Assembly (NCBI RefSeq): GCF_963675165.1
Contig: NC_087389.1
Coordinates: 5,368,120 to 5,432,119, forward strand
From: Halichondria panicea
Taxonomy: Eukaryota > Porifera > Demospongiae > Suberitida > Halichondriidae
DNA: 64,000 nucleotides
Direction of reading: 5' to 3'
Shown: one piece after another, positions 10,952 to 23,369 of the stretch
Numbering within the stretch: position 1 is the first letter of the stretch
Layout of the letters: each line of letters opens with the position of its first letter
Notes under the pieces: generated by a model
Database searches by the model: none
Seen by the model: only the letters and a program-made list of their open reading frames with translations
Told to the model about the DNA's origin: nothing
Program-made: the position numbers and the translations under genes

Positions 10952-12493
10952 ATGGCAGAGAGTGCAGTGGTAGAAGAGCTGAAATGTTCCATTTGCTTGG
11001 ACAGCTTCAAGAAGCCCAAAGTGTTGCCGTGCTGTCACAGCTTCTGTCTCCATTGTCTGGAGGGAGCTCACAAGAAGACCGAAGACAAGAAAAGCCTAAT
11101 CTGCCCTCAGTGCAAAGCTCAACATCAGGTAAAAGAAAGACCTGTTTAAAATGTTTGTAAAGCTTGTATACACTAACTAGTATCCCTATGTACATGTACT
11201 GACAACTAACTATATAAAAGTTGATGTATCTATTTATTACAGGTTCCTATCAATGGTCCCCTTGGTTTCCCCGATGATTACACTCTTGCTAATCAGAAAC
11301 AAGCTACTACAACCACACCAGTTTGTGAGCAATGTGACGATAGCAACAAACCAGTGGCGTACTGCCACACCTGCTCAGACTACCTGTGTGAAGAGTGCTT
11401 GAAAGCTCATAAAAGACTTAAGGCTGTTCGAGATCACAAGACAGTCAATATCACTCCTGGAAAGGATATCAAGCCCCAGTCAAAGAAGAGCTATTTGTGC
11501 AGTGTTCATCCCGACAAACTGCTAGAGCTTTACTGCAAGAGTTGTAAGAGCTTGGCCTGCCTCCTGTGCTTTGTGGGACTACACAACGGCCATGACATTG
11601 GAAGCATCGATAGCAAAGCAAGACAAGAAGTGGAACAAAGTATCAACAATCTAATGAAGGCAACGAACTCAAACTTAAAAGAATTCAATGACAGCTTTAA
11701 ATACGTTTCTGCCATTGAAAAGGAAAAAACAGAAGCTCCGATTTCACTCAAAGCTCAAGTTGATAAGAAGGTTGATTTTCTCATCCAACAACTTGAAGCA
11801 AGGCGTAAAGAACTACACAAGAAGATTGACGATGCTTGTACGAAAGACCTCAAAGAATTGTGGGCACAGAAAGAATACCACGAGACAGCCATTACAAGCA
11901 TGGAGGGTGCTCTGAGCTTTGCCAGAAGAGCTCTAGCCTGCAAGGAAGACACGGAACTACTGGCCCTCTGTGCACAAGTCACCTCCAGACTAAAAGAGCT
12001 GAGTCAGCTAACATGGGATAGTCAAGACACTGAGAAAATCGAAATGACAATTGTCGAATTCAAACAGCCTCAGAGAAAGGAAACAGAAACGGCAGTTGGG
12101 GAGATACATGTACAAACTTCTACGCCAGATATACAAATTATTACTACAGAGCTACAAAATTTTGTTCCGTTTTCTTATGGTTGTAGTGTTTCATTTCAAG
12201 TGACGGCAGTAGTGAATTATAAATGGAAATGGAAACCTCCTAAACTAACTGCTTCAGCAACTTACACACAAGGCAGCTTATGTGATAATTGTACTACTGA
12301 GGAAAACGCTACAGCAAACAAATGGACAGTCAAGTTTACTCCTGTAGTACCAAGTATTTACACGATTACACTTCAAGTCAATGGGAAATATGGAGGCACA
12401 GGCCTTCACAAAACTTCTCAGTATATCATCGACGCATATCGTCAACATAGGCGGCGCGCCAGACGACAAATACCAGATAATCAGTGGAATTAG
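10952..12493 (+). CDS. TRIM45-like protein, second intact copy
   Basis: Exons are 10952-11128 and 11243-12493 (114-nt intron), predicting 475 aa. It begins MAESAVVEELKCSICLD; all eight RING zinc ligands are present, and the two B-boxes begin with VCEQC and YLCSVHPD. The coiled coil is almost identical to the paralogue at 4210. The filamin-type domain carries TEENATANKWTVKF. The C-terminus differs, ending in a basic stretch (RQHRRRARRQ) rather than the acidic tail of the 4210 copy. The role is probably ubiquitin ligase, by family. Near-identity of the coiled coil against divergent domain ends suggests recent duplication or gene conversion. Confidence 0.85.
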
Positions 12494-12780
12494 AAATGCA
12501 TTAATCACACCGTAAAACTATTTGTTTTCTAATTACATGTACATCTGCAATGTATTGTACACATTACAAACATACAAGCATGTTTTCTTAATGTTGCTTA
12601 TGGAAAACTGTGCACATACACTACATGTATAATGTCATGACTGAAACTGTAGCCATCTAACCAAAAGAGGTTTGTCAAAGACTTAGCACACAGTCAAAAT
12701 AAATGCATACCGCATGTATTCCAGCCTTTGGCACATTGTACATGTGCATATACAAAATACATGTACTCAAGAGTATATAA

Positions 12781-13175
12781 TAGAGAGAGAGTATCAAACG
12801 TAGACATACTGTGTATCAGATGTATGCGGAGAGTAACGTGACTTCCTGTATCTGTCATGGGCTTGGAATGTGCACACAAGCTTGTGACAGATACAGGAAG
12901 TCACGTTACTCTCCGCATACCGTATAGCGGGTAAGTTTCGTGGGGTAAAAAATTCGTTTAACTCGAGAAACGGTGGTTTTCGTAAGTAAAAATTTCGTTT
13001 AGTCTCGTGGCTGCACGACATTCCTACATTCCGATAAGCCACGCCTACGTTAAAATTCGTGGAGGTCAGCCTGCCCACGAAAATAACGAATATTTTACCC
13101 CACGAAAATTACCCGCTATACGGTACATCTGATGTACATGCACAGTATACCTACGTTCAGTACTTTCTCTCTCTA
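12781..13175. mobile_element. Foldback element interrupted by another TIR element
   Basis: The left arm from TAGAGAGAGAGTATCAAACG through CAGATACAGG is mirrored at the right, ending CTTTCTCTCTCTA. The arms are about 85 nt once the insert at 12920-13123 is removed. Confidence 0.8.
12920..13123. mobile_element. 204-bp CCGTATAGCGGG foldback element
   Basis: It starts CCGTATAGCGGGTAAGTTTC and ends GAAAATTACCCGCTATACGG, flanked by TA at 12918-12919 and 13124-13125, within the right arm of the foldback at 12781-13175. Confidence 0.85.
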
Positions 13176-13406
13176 TTGTACTGTTGGTACAGATGTAATT
13201 ATTACACAAATTAAAACGCATTTTTAGAAAGAAATAATCGTACTTTAACCACCAATTAAAGAAACCTTGAGCCAACATAAGTATGTACATTGTATTACAG
13301 AAAACATGTACATTGTAGAGTATCTGTACGCACACTGTACTAAGAAAAAATGTAATCATATGTACAGTACCCAAGAGTACAGCACATATAATTATGTATT
13401 TCTCAC

Positions 13407-14541
13407 CTTGGCTACTTCTTTCTTCTGCCAGATGGGGTCATAGGTCGCCCCGCCCTCCCATTGGACCATCCGGGGGGCTTTCCTCTCCTGGATCAGACCA
13501 ACCGCATCACCCTACAGTAACAGAGACAATAAATAAGGACAGTATAGTAATGTACACTGTACAAAAGTTTGTCGGCAGAAGTATAGAGTTGTTTAATTTT
13601 CACAATCCTCCATCAAAGTTACGTATCCATACATGTCTTGTTCAACCCACCCCTCACAATAGCCCTCACACACTCCACACACCTATCACTCCCACCCCTC
13701 ACCATAGCCCTCACACACTCCACACACCTATCACACCCGTCACCATAGCCCTCACACACCACACAGACACCTATCACGCCCACTCACCATAGCCCTCACG
13801 CCCTCAGGGTAGAGGAAGCGTGAGTAGACAGAGTCGACAGTGTCATTGATGTCCACGTCAGCTTCCCTCTGCAGTAGTAGTGGCCCAGTGTCCAGGCCGT
13901 CATCAGCCCAGAACACACTGAACCCAGCCTTGCGGTCTCCCTCCATCAGAGTCCTAGGGCCAGGGATGAAATGATGGGTACTGGAAATAATGGGTACTGA
14001 CTACTCAGTAATGGCCGAAATTATTGTAAATGTATGTACAGTCTATACTCTATTGCTTGTCTGTATGCAGACTGAACGCCTATGGAGGGGTTGAAAAATA
14101 GATGCCATTGGCACTACAAATAAGAGTAGTCGGAGCAAATTTGCTCCCAGTATGCAGTGTATGAATTATGTACAATCTAGGGGTGGTGTGAAATATTATA
14201 AGCTCGAAACTAAAGGGCTCTAGGACCAACAGAGTTTCTATTAATAGTCTCCCCTGTCTCACGTGCGTCTTTTCCAAACATAGATTGTCCAATGATGGCT
14301 ATCTTCAGCTTAGGCACAACGCCCCCCCCCCTCCACTAGCCTCACTCCTCACAGCACTGGTGGTGGAGAGACCTCTCATACCCGCCCACACACTCACACC
14401 CTCGTAGCTTCCAGCCAAAACGGAAGTAGGGGCTAGTCGAGGTGTGTATGCTGACAGCCTAGTGGATAGAGGTCGTGCAGCAATGGCCGAGGTTAACCCT
14501 CGCCTCACTGCGAGACGAGCCAGTAAAGCAGCACCAGACAT
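13407..14541 (-). pseudogene. ALDH1L: Mitochondrial-type 10-formyl-THF dehydrogenase fragment
   Basis: Three exon-like pieces match the N-terminal formyltransferase part of ALDH1L1/2. Piece 14263-14541 gives an Arg-rich, acid-poor presequence (MSGAALLARLAVRRGL) followed by LKIAIIGQSMFGKD. Piece 13788-13953 gives [18 protein letters not shown] and [11 protein letters not shown]. Piece 13407-13511 gives GLIQERKAPRM and WEGGATYDPIW. The presequence suggests an ALDH1L2-like mitochondrial enzyme oxidising 10-formyl-THF to THF and CO2. About 110 residues between the first two pieces, including the catalytic histidine region, are absent, and no carrier or aldehyde dehydrogenase domain follows. The frame to LKIAII needs 11 G at 14322-14331 where the sequence has 10, and the phases of pieces 1 and 2 do not match. 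It is probably a decayed partial copy; assembly loss is possible. Confidence 0.7.
13651..13800. repeat. Minisatellite repeating the splice-donor region of the ALDH1L fragment
   Basis: CACCATAGCCCTCACACAC-type units recur about every 44-46 bp (about 13660, 13706, 13742, 13787). On the minus strand each carries GTGAGGGCTATGGTGA, the end of exon 13788-13953 plus its 5' splice site. Confidence 0.7.
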
Positions 14542-14777
14542 CCCCTCTAAATAGAAACGATATATTACAAGGGGGGAAAATGCAATACATGTAGGTCTAA
14601 CGTGTGCGGTGCATGATTACTGAGCTTACTTTTAGAGCACTGGTTAAATTTTTGGAGTGGAAATAAAGAGAGAACTGAAGCTTTTAGGCTTTTGTAAAGG
14701 TCAAAGGTCAAGCATGTACCGTTGTACGCATAATAACCATTGAATGATAATTGTTACCATAGAAACCATGTACCTAC

Positions 14778-17700
14778 ATGTTGCGATACATGGGGATATT
14801 CCCTGAAACAAGAAGAAAACAAGAGAAAAATGGGCATCAAAAACTGAACAATCTACTAAAAATGGCTGCAATTATTAGCCAGGAGCATCCTCAAGCACTG
14901 CAAGGGCTTCAAATAGACCTAACTAGTGAGAGGTTGCTCTCAGGACAACACCTGCTAGTGCACCCACTGGGGGAGGAAGCTATCGCTGGTGCCAGTGAGG
15001 GATGTCTGGAGCTACCAAGACTAACCCTTTGTCAATCAACTAACATGAAGTGGAAACCTGTAGAGTGCTCAGCTCGTGATTGCAAGGATTCTTTAGAACA
15101 ATGTGGTGTTAATTTTATATCCGTTGCTGCTGAGGCTGATATAAATGCAAGGCAACTTTACTTGCTGCACGATGCACCTTTGTGTGCCTCAACACCTGAC
15201 ATTCACCAGACGAGCGAATGCATCAACGATCAGCTATCCAACCAGCCTGTGACAACTTTATACGCAGAACCAAAGACAGAACGCTACAGAAGCTCCAGTC
15301 ATGCACACACTTGTCAGTTGATGTCAAAATCTCAAGCTGGTTTCAATCACTCTCGAAGTAAATCACTCAACTCACAAAGTCCACAGAGTCCAATTCATAA
15401 ACGAATAGTTTGTGATTTCGAGAAAGATTTGACATTTCGACCACATCTAAATGAGTACAGTTTGAAACTGGCCTCTAAAAGCACTCGAAACTCTGTTCCA
15501 GTAGTGCACCGGTTGCTAGAGGCTAGGAAGAACTTACCCGACCCCTACGATCATAGACTGACCTTTGCACCCAAGCTGAACCCCGTCAGCCTTAAAATGG
15601 CCCAGGAGAGAGCAGCTAAAATGCCCGAGGTGAGCACGATTGTAGTGGTACATATACATGTGCATTATATCCATGCAGTCACATTAAGTTTACTGTTCAA
15701 CATAATTAAACAAGCTTGTAATGAAAGAAAACGTGAGCTTGTAAGAGGATTAATTTAAAAGAGCTTGTAGCATTATTCAATAGGATCTTAAAATACTATC
15801 GATGTATACGTATAGCTTTCCGTGACACAGATAGGCTCCCAAAATATGCAGTTTAATATACACCCCCCTCTCCACAGGTTCAAGCCAGACTAGCTGAACA
15901 GGCTATGGCTCGGAGGGCGGAGGCTTTGTCAGAGTACACCTTCAAACCTCGGGTGTCAGTGCGTAGCCTCAGGATAGCACGGTCCCTGGGAACCAGCTTC
16001 CACTCTCGACAGAAGATGTACATGGAGAAAAGACAGAAAAATGTGAGTTGCTGTACATGTATGTACTAGTACGCATTAACGTATTAATCCTGTAGTGGAG
16101 CCCACTAATAAAGATCAGCTGTTATAGTCCCAATGTAGTGCATAATGTGAGAATTATACGCAATTTTTGCAAAAATAATGCTCTCTAAATTTACTACGAA
16201 TGGACTGTACTAATTACTGTGACATGTACTCACTGCAGATTGACGAGGCGTACAAGCCACCCCCTGTCAGTAGGAGACTCGTAAAGTCTAATCACAGAGT
16301 CCCTCCCCTCCCCAACTGCCCCTCCCCCAAGAAACTGGCCTCTAAGTCCACCAAATCAGACCCTGTTCAAGCTACCAGACCCACCAGGCTCTCACTCACT
16401 GCACCGTCTCCGGTCTCCAGTACAGGTCCCTCTGAAGAGTGCAGATCCAAAAGCTCCAGCCCACAGGTACATGTATACATTACGTGTGTGCCTGGGGTGG
16501 CCCTAGTATATACAGTAGCTCTTTAATATAGGCTAACTAGATGAGATATAGCCTCGATCAACAAGCAAATTAATAATAAGACATCCAATTTATTACCATA
16601 TTGATGTGTTCAAGTGCATAGCTACATGTACATGTACTGTACATGTATAAATATAATAATTATATGACATGTGTAGATACTGTTTAGCTATAAGCCCATA
16701 GGCACTGCTGTAGTCAGCACTAGGGTACAATCAGATTCTGGGCTACTAGTCTATGCACTTTTGTCAGTATTTTCACCACCATGCACCCCTGCTCCCAGGA
16801 GCCCGTGTCCCAGGGCCCAGCCAGCAGTCCTCCTAAGTCAACCAAGCCACTGCGTAAGGTCAAGACGAGCAAGTCCTCCTCGCCCCAACAGCCTGGGGGG
16901 GAGTTGTCAGGGGAGCAAGAGATACTGGAGGGTGCAAAGTTCTCAGCTCTGTGTGATGGAGATCGAGTGAAGAGAGTGAAGACCAAATCAGGGAGAATTG
17001 TCAAGGTGAGCTCATGTAAAGTACAGTACGTACGTATCTAGAACGCGAGACACTGGCCTTTGAGTGCTCATAACTTGAGATATATAGGACTGTGCATTAA
17101 ATACGCAATTTGTAGTTCTTTGTGTTTAGATCACTGATTGGTTTCGTAAACGCGTAAAAAAAAGCATGGATGTGTTTTGATAGCTACTGACTTTGAGTTA
17201 GGGTTGTATTAAAAAATGCATTCTGTAGATTTTTGAAATTAATACATGCACATGTACATGTACCTATCTAATGCTGTGTTTAGATTATGACTGTGACTAT
17301 AGCTTTTCAATAGAAATTTGTCCAGTTCCTTTAACATTGGTTTCAGTTAATTATCATGTAGAGTCAATCTCACTTTATCACAGGCTAAGAAAGTGTTCCT
17401 TATAATGGATGGTGCCTATCGTATGATTCGTCATGGGCTGCGTAAGAGGGGGTGGGTGGAGCAGGACTATCGTAAAGCCACCAGTCCAAAGAAGGCAACC
17501 CACAAGTCAGAGGGGGGCGTGGCATCAGACAACTCTGACTGTGACGAGTTTGAAGAGGAGGAGGAGGTGTATAGCGATGAGGACGAGTACTCCATGATGG
17601 TAAGAAACCTAGGGGTTAACTGTTTAATAGCTCCATGATGGTGAGGAACCTAAGGGTTAACTGTTTAATAGCTGTGTACAGTGGAATCCCTGTATACTTG

Positions 17701-20700
17701 GGGACTATAGTTTTGGCCATTTCTCAGTGGTGGCCTTTATTGAGGGGTTGTTTTCTACACAAATGTTCATTTGGGACCCGGGTGCCTGGCCACTATATCG
17801 ACGTTGGCCTTTCTTTAAGAGTGCATGACTGTTAAGAGAGGCTCCACTGTTGCAATAATTAAATTCCTCTCCCATGAACAATTTAGTACACATTTATTTT
17901 AGCCTATTTATCCCAAAATTGAATAATAATGATCAACTGAATATCCCCCATTGTTCCACCCCGGTGCAGTCTAGAGCGTTGCGTAATGCAGTGCCCAACT
18001 TTGTGTGGTCCCTGAAGAGATACGACCCGGCACACCATCACCTGAACAAGGACTCACTCATCAACCACTTTATCAAGGCCTCCTCCTTCACCACCAAGGT
18101 GAGAGCTAGAGCTAGAACATAATATCAATTTGTACACATAATTAATTATGGAGGCATTTATGCATGCATGCAAGCTATAATTAATGCATACAGTTATGTA
18201 GTTGGTATAAAACTGATTGAGGTGGTAAATGCATGTTTAAGCTCCCACTAACCCCACCCCCTCCCTCAGGTGGGCCTGTGCTCTAACCTGCGTCAACTGG
18301 TCTGGTTCGGAGACACGGATCACCACTCGTTCTTCCCACGCTGCTACAAGCTCTCCTGTGATGAGGAGAAGGAAACGTTCATTGGTGAGAGATTTATAGA
18401 TTGTGGGAGGCTCATCGGTGAGAGCCGGAGGGGCAGATTTATAGATTGTGGGTGGAGGGGACTCTTCGAGATACACTTGAATAATAATGCTTAACGTGAA
18501 GAGGGGAGGGGAAGAGCTCAGTTTTCCCCTCTCTTGGTTAGGGTAGGGATGGTAATATTCATGGGTGGCCTTCTTCTTCTCCTGAAAATATTGGAAATTA
18601 ATTTTGAACTCCCCTCCCTCCATCTTTTCCAGATGACTACAGGATGACGGCTGCCCTCTGTATTCTCAAGATGATCTCCACCCAGTACACCACCAGTGAC
18701 GAGGTGGAGCCCCTCTCATTGACTCTGGGCGAACATTCACCTGCAATATGTGAGCTCCGCTGTATATACAGTGAAGTCATGTATTCAACGCGCATCCCCT
18801 CACACACCCACACTCTTCACACCACTACCCTCACACTTCCCACCCCTCATACCCACACTCCTCACACCACCACCCTCACACTTCCCACCCCTCATACCCA
18901 CACTCCTCACACCACCACCCTCACACTTCCCACCCCTCATACCCACACTCCTCACACCTCCATCCCTCACACAGCTCCACATCGTCCCTTCACTGCCGGG
19001 AGTGGTGTGTCCCATACTGTGACCACACTCGGCCCCAGACTAGTACTGAGTGGAGAGGGACTGGCCCTCGCAACTAGAGCTGCTCGTGTCTACATCAGCT
19101 CCAAACGTCATGACGATATTGAGGGATCTCAGACTCTGCTGGTGAGACTGTTAGTATGCCTGAGGCATTTGTTTGAATGCTACCAAGCTATTTCTACAAG
19201 TATAGCCAATAGAATAATTGTTCCTTGATCTTTAGCTACAGATATGTACTTACCGAATGAAGCATGCAAATAATTATTCTTCTGCTATGTTAACTACATG
19301 TACATACATACACTGCATGCATGTAGCATATCTAATGGGTACATGCTTACTTAGCTCCTGACTGCCTCCCCCTATATTCCACAGCACCACAGACTGACGG
19401 AGACAGAATGGTGCCTGCTCATCAAATACTTCTACAAAATGGTTTTGTGAGTACATGTACATATCATTGTTATAATTATTGTGGGCCCACCATGCATGTA
19501 GTGCACATAATTATACAGTTCTACCACCTCCCTCCCCTGTACAGTGAGAGGGGTGTGGTCAAGATCACTGACTGCTCTGCCATCTCAGAGGCCAACGACT
19601 TGTTAGACGAAGTATGTTCAGTCAGTACAGTTGACCTAACTTGTAAAACAGGTCTGCTACAATATACACTGTACTTGTGTATACGTAGTCACTAATAATT
19701 ATATACCACTACTAAAGGTTGACACTTGTAAACATGTACAGCAGAATTCTTCCCTACTGTCTCCCACTATCTCAATCACACAATTCACCGCCCTTATCCA
19801 CCACTTAATTATCACACTGCTGCTTATGCCCCTCCCCCCTTCCTCTCAGATTGAGGTGTACTGTCCCCAGTTGCACATGGATGGATCTCGGAACATCTGG
19901 ATAGTGAAGCCGGGGGCGTTGTCCAGGGGGCGTGGCATCATGTGTATGAACAACCTGGAGGACATCCTCAGCCTCGTCACCAGCTCTGTCAAGAAGGAGG
20001 GAAAGTAAGTGCATGTGCTCTCTCCGAGTCAGACTAGAAAGTATGATGCTTGTATGTATTACGTGAAATTTAAAGCATTAATCAGTATTTTGTTGAGTTT
20101 GAAGTAAAGTCTCTGTATCAAAAGAGCTGTGAGGTACATAATTATGATAGTTTTTGTAGCCAATAAAAATGAATACCTGAGCAATGTGAGCATGCAGGTA
20201 AATCATTATACTGTAACCTTTCATTTTTTGGAAACCAACTTTCTACGTTTGGTTTTAGCATTTGAACAGCCTTTTAGATGCCATAAAACATTCGCAGTGT
20301 TACTAGGATTGGCTGCGTAATTTTATTGTGGTAAGGCATGCAAAAAATCTTGGGCCTTTTGGAACCACTCTTGTAACATTTCTTTTTCTTTTACTAGCTA
20401 CATGTAATTGTATGTATACAATACTGCTTGCTTTGGCGTACGTATCTACATGGCTGTATGTGAATGTGCAAGCTCAACTGATCCTATTCGTTCTTTTGCA
20501 GATGGGTGGTACAGAAGTACATAGAGCGGCCACTGCTCATCTATGAGACAAAGTTTGATGTGAGACAATGGTTCCTCGTCACCGACTGGAACCCACTCAC
20601 TATGTGGATATACAAGGTGAGGTACTGCATGTACATGTATACTGTACAGTACAGTGAAGCCTACCCACACTCTATACATGTACATGTATACTGTACAGTA

Positions 20701-23058
20701 CAGTGAAGCCTGCCCACACTCTATACATGTAACATGTACATGTATAATGTAGAGGCAGGTAACCCTACAGCCAGGTTAAAGTCTCCATTGTCTACCTATA
20801 AGCGTGCAGGCCTAGGCCACCCTCTATTGTAATACAGCCAGGTTAATTGGCCCCAAAGTTTCTCCCTATAGCATAATAATTATGTTTAGACCTGTGTTAG
20901 TAGACCACCTCTTATTACAGCCAATAATTACTATTATTACTATTATTACTGCTGGCTCTCTCAATGGTGATAACTGTACACACACTCATCCATATTATAT
21001 TATTTGCCCCTCTCCCCTCGTAGGATTGCTACATGAGGTTCTGCACACAGACCTACACACTGGACGACATGGACGAGTAAGTCCCCTTAATTAATTTTAT
21101 AGTATAACAATTCGTTCATAATGTGCAGGAGTGTCCACTTGTGTAACAACAGTATCCAGCGTAACTATACCAACAGTACAAGTAGAGCCGAGGCCCTTCC
21201 CCCTGACAACATGTGGGACAGTGCTACCTTCAAAGACTACCTAGAGTGAGTGTAACTCTTTTTGTGTGCAGTGTAGCTTATAAAGTTATAGTACGTGAAA
21301 CCTAAAGTGTCTGTTTATACTACAAGTACATGTAGTTATCTTACAATAGTTGTGATGATCGATTGCCACACTATGAGCACTGTAATACAGAAAATAGATA
21401 CCACGCAATGTATCCATAGCACGTATTTTGAATTGCACCTGTGTTATTAGCAGGACACCCTTTATTACAGCCACTGCAAGGGTTGAACTGTATATAAGTT
21501 ATTCCCCACAAACTAAACAGACAGTAGTCTAAGTGTGTACTATAGTGGATGCACAATCCTTACCCTAGCTCACTGTCCTTACTGCCTCACAGATCTATAG
21601 GTGAGGGTGACAAGTGGGAGGGGCTCATCTACCCTGGTATGAAGCAGGCCCTCGTACACGTGCTGCAGGTCACCCAGGACGAGATAGAGCACCGGAAGGT
21701 ACATAGTGAATCATGTTGAGAGTACAGGCCTATATGTTTTTGCATAATTATATAATTATAGGCATGCTGGTATGACTTACACATTCCAAGAAGTACAGTA
21801 TTAATAGTACGGTCGCAGATAATTATAATAACATACAACGTACTACAATGTAGCAGTGCAATTCAACACTCTACACCACTGTATTCCCTCTCCTTGCAGT
21901 GTTCATTTGAGCTGTATGGGGCAGACTTCATGATCACCAGTGACTACCGACCCTGGCTCATTGAGGTCAACTCCAGCCCTGCCATGAGCCTGAGCACCTC
22001 CGTCACTGCCCGGCTGTGTACCGCCGTACTGGAGGACACTCTGAAAGGTGGGTAGGTGTGGGCAGGCGGGTGGATGGTGTGGGTGGCAGGTAGGAGGATA
22101 ATGTGTGTGTGTGTGTGTGTGTGGGTGTGGGTGTGGTCTGAGATTTATTTGTTCTTCTCTCCTGCAGTTGTGGTTGACAGACGTGATGATAAGAACAGTG
22201 ACACTGGAGGCTTTGAGTTGGCATACAAACAGGTGCAATTATGGGGATATTGTCTACCCAAGCAAGATAATGCACATTAGTTCTTGTACATACATAATAA
22301 TTATTGATTAGATTTAGCGTGCCCAATACATTATGGCCATGCATTTATTCTCGCTGTCATAGCATTATACACGCCCCCCCCCACAACAGGTTAAACTGGA
22401 TCATCCCTCGTATGTTGGAATGCAACTGTGGGTCCAAGGTTCGTCCATCTCCAAACCACGAGACCACACCTTCATACGCAAGACTGGTACAACCATCAGT
22501 AAACCCTCCATTCAACCACACCCACCAACCACCTCCCCTAACAAAGCCGACCTTAAAACCAAACAAGAACCAAACACCCCTCCGGACAAAACTGATAACC
22601 TCGTCCATTTAGCCACCCCCCATATCACCAGCTGCACTTTAGATTTTGTACCCAAGGCCCATACGCCACTCAAGAGTGCCCGTCGGAGGATGGCAACTCG
22701 ACCCAAGCCCCTTACCGAAAGTGGACTGGGTGGTCATGGTATGCGACTAGGAGAGAGCAGCGCTAACAATCTAAGCACTGCAGGAGAGAGGATGGCAACC
22801 CGACCCAGGCCTCCTACCGAGAGTGGACTGGACGAAGTACAACTAGGAGAGAGCATCCCTAACAATCTGAGCACTGCAGGAGAGAGGATGGCAACCCGAC
22901 CCAGGCCTCCTACCGAGAGTGGACTAGGCGAGGTGCGACTAGGAGAGAGCATTCCCAACAATCTGAGCACTGCAGGAGGGAGGATGGCCGTCAGTACTAG
23001 CACTGGAAATGTCAATCCTGTCGTGCGGTTCACTAGGAAACCATTGCCGAACAGATAA
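14778..23058 (+). CDS. Tubulin tyrosine ligase-like protein, TTLL3-type glycylase
   Basis: Exons: 14778-15629, 15878-16042, 16239-16466, 16799-17005, 17384-17599, 17970-18098, 18270-18384, 18633-18749, 18975-19141, 19385-19446, 19545-19611, 19850-20004, 20502-20616, 21024-21076, 21129-21245, 21593-21698, 21900-22047, 22168-22232, 22390-23058 (1250 aa; the ATG at 14862, MAAIISQEH, is the likelier start, 28 aa shorter). The TTL fold begins [17 protein letters not shown] and [12 protein letters not shown], followed by ATP-grasp motifs: [29 protein letters not shown], and [15 protein letters not shown] with the Mg-binding E and N. It should ligate glycine to tubulin in cilia. The N-terminus has three F-x-P repeats ([42 protein letters not shown]). 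The last exon has 32-34-residue repeats. Glycylase versus glutamylase is by resemblance only. Confidence 0.85.
17591..17672 (+). repeat. 41-bp tandem duplication of a TTLL splice donor
   Basis: TCCATGATGGTAAGAAACCT (17591) is followed exactly 41 bp later by TCCATGATGGTGAGGAACCT (17632), so the exon end and 5' splice site exist twice. Using the second donor adds 41 nt with an in-frame TGA (17636-17638). Confidence 0.85.
18806..18960 (+). repeat. 45-bp minisatellite in TTLL intron 8
   Basis: About three and a half units of a C-rich 45-bp repeat (ACCCACACTCCTCACACC...CACCCCTCAT) occur. The whole intron (18750-18974, 225 nt) is open in the exon frame. Confidence 0.85.
22686..22985 (+). repeat. 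Coding minisatellite in the last TTLL exon
   Basis: Three units of roughly 96-102 nt encode [14 protein letters not shown] followed by a [18 protein letters not shown] segment. A fourth partial unit starts RMAV. The units are Pro/Arg-rich and probably disordered. Confidence 0.85.
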
Positions 23059-23369
23059 CAGGAACTGTATAATTTTATAACTTAATTGTGTGTGACATGC
23101 TCTTGTGATACCAACCATCTCATTTTTTGGAAATTCAATTTTAATTTTTTATAACAGTATCACACTTAATATTGATAATCATGCTGTTTAATTGCATGGA
23201 ATCGAAGTCACTCATTATGAGTATGGAAAACATGATATCATTACATAATAATAATAATAATTGTTGCATAACGATAATTATATGCATGAAGTACGTGGAT
23301 GCCAGGTTACTTCAACCTAAAAAAGGAAGCATAATTATAATTAGTTTATAGATGGTATTATAGAATCAC

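Noticed and set aside
13066-13374. 102-codon minus-strand open frame beside the ALDH1L fragment
   Set aside because: It overlaps two foldback elements and does not continue the ALDH1L sequence after KKEVAK.
18237-18623. 128-codon minus-strand open frame
   Set aside because: It is antisense to TTLL exon 7 and its flanking intron, with no domain; it is a shadow.
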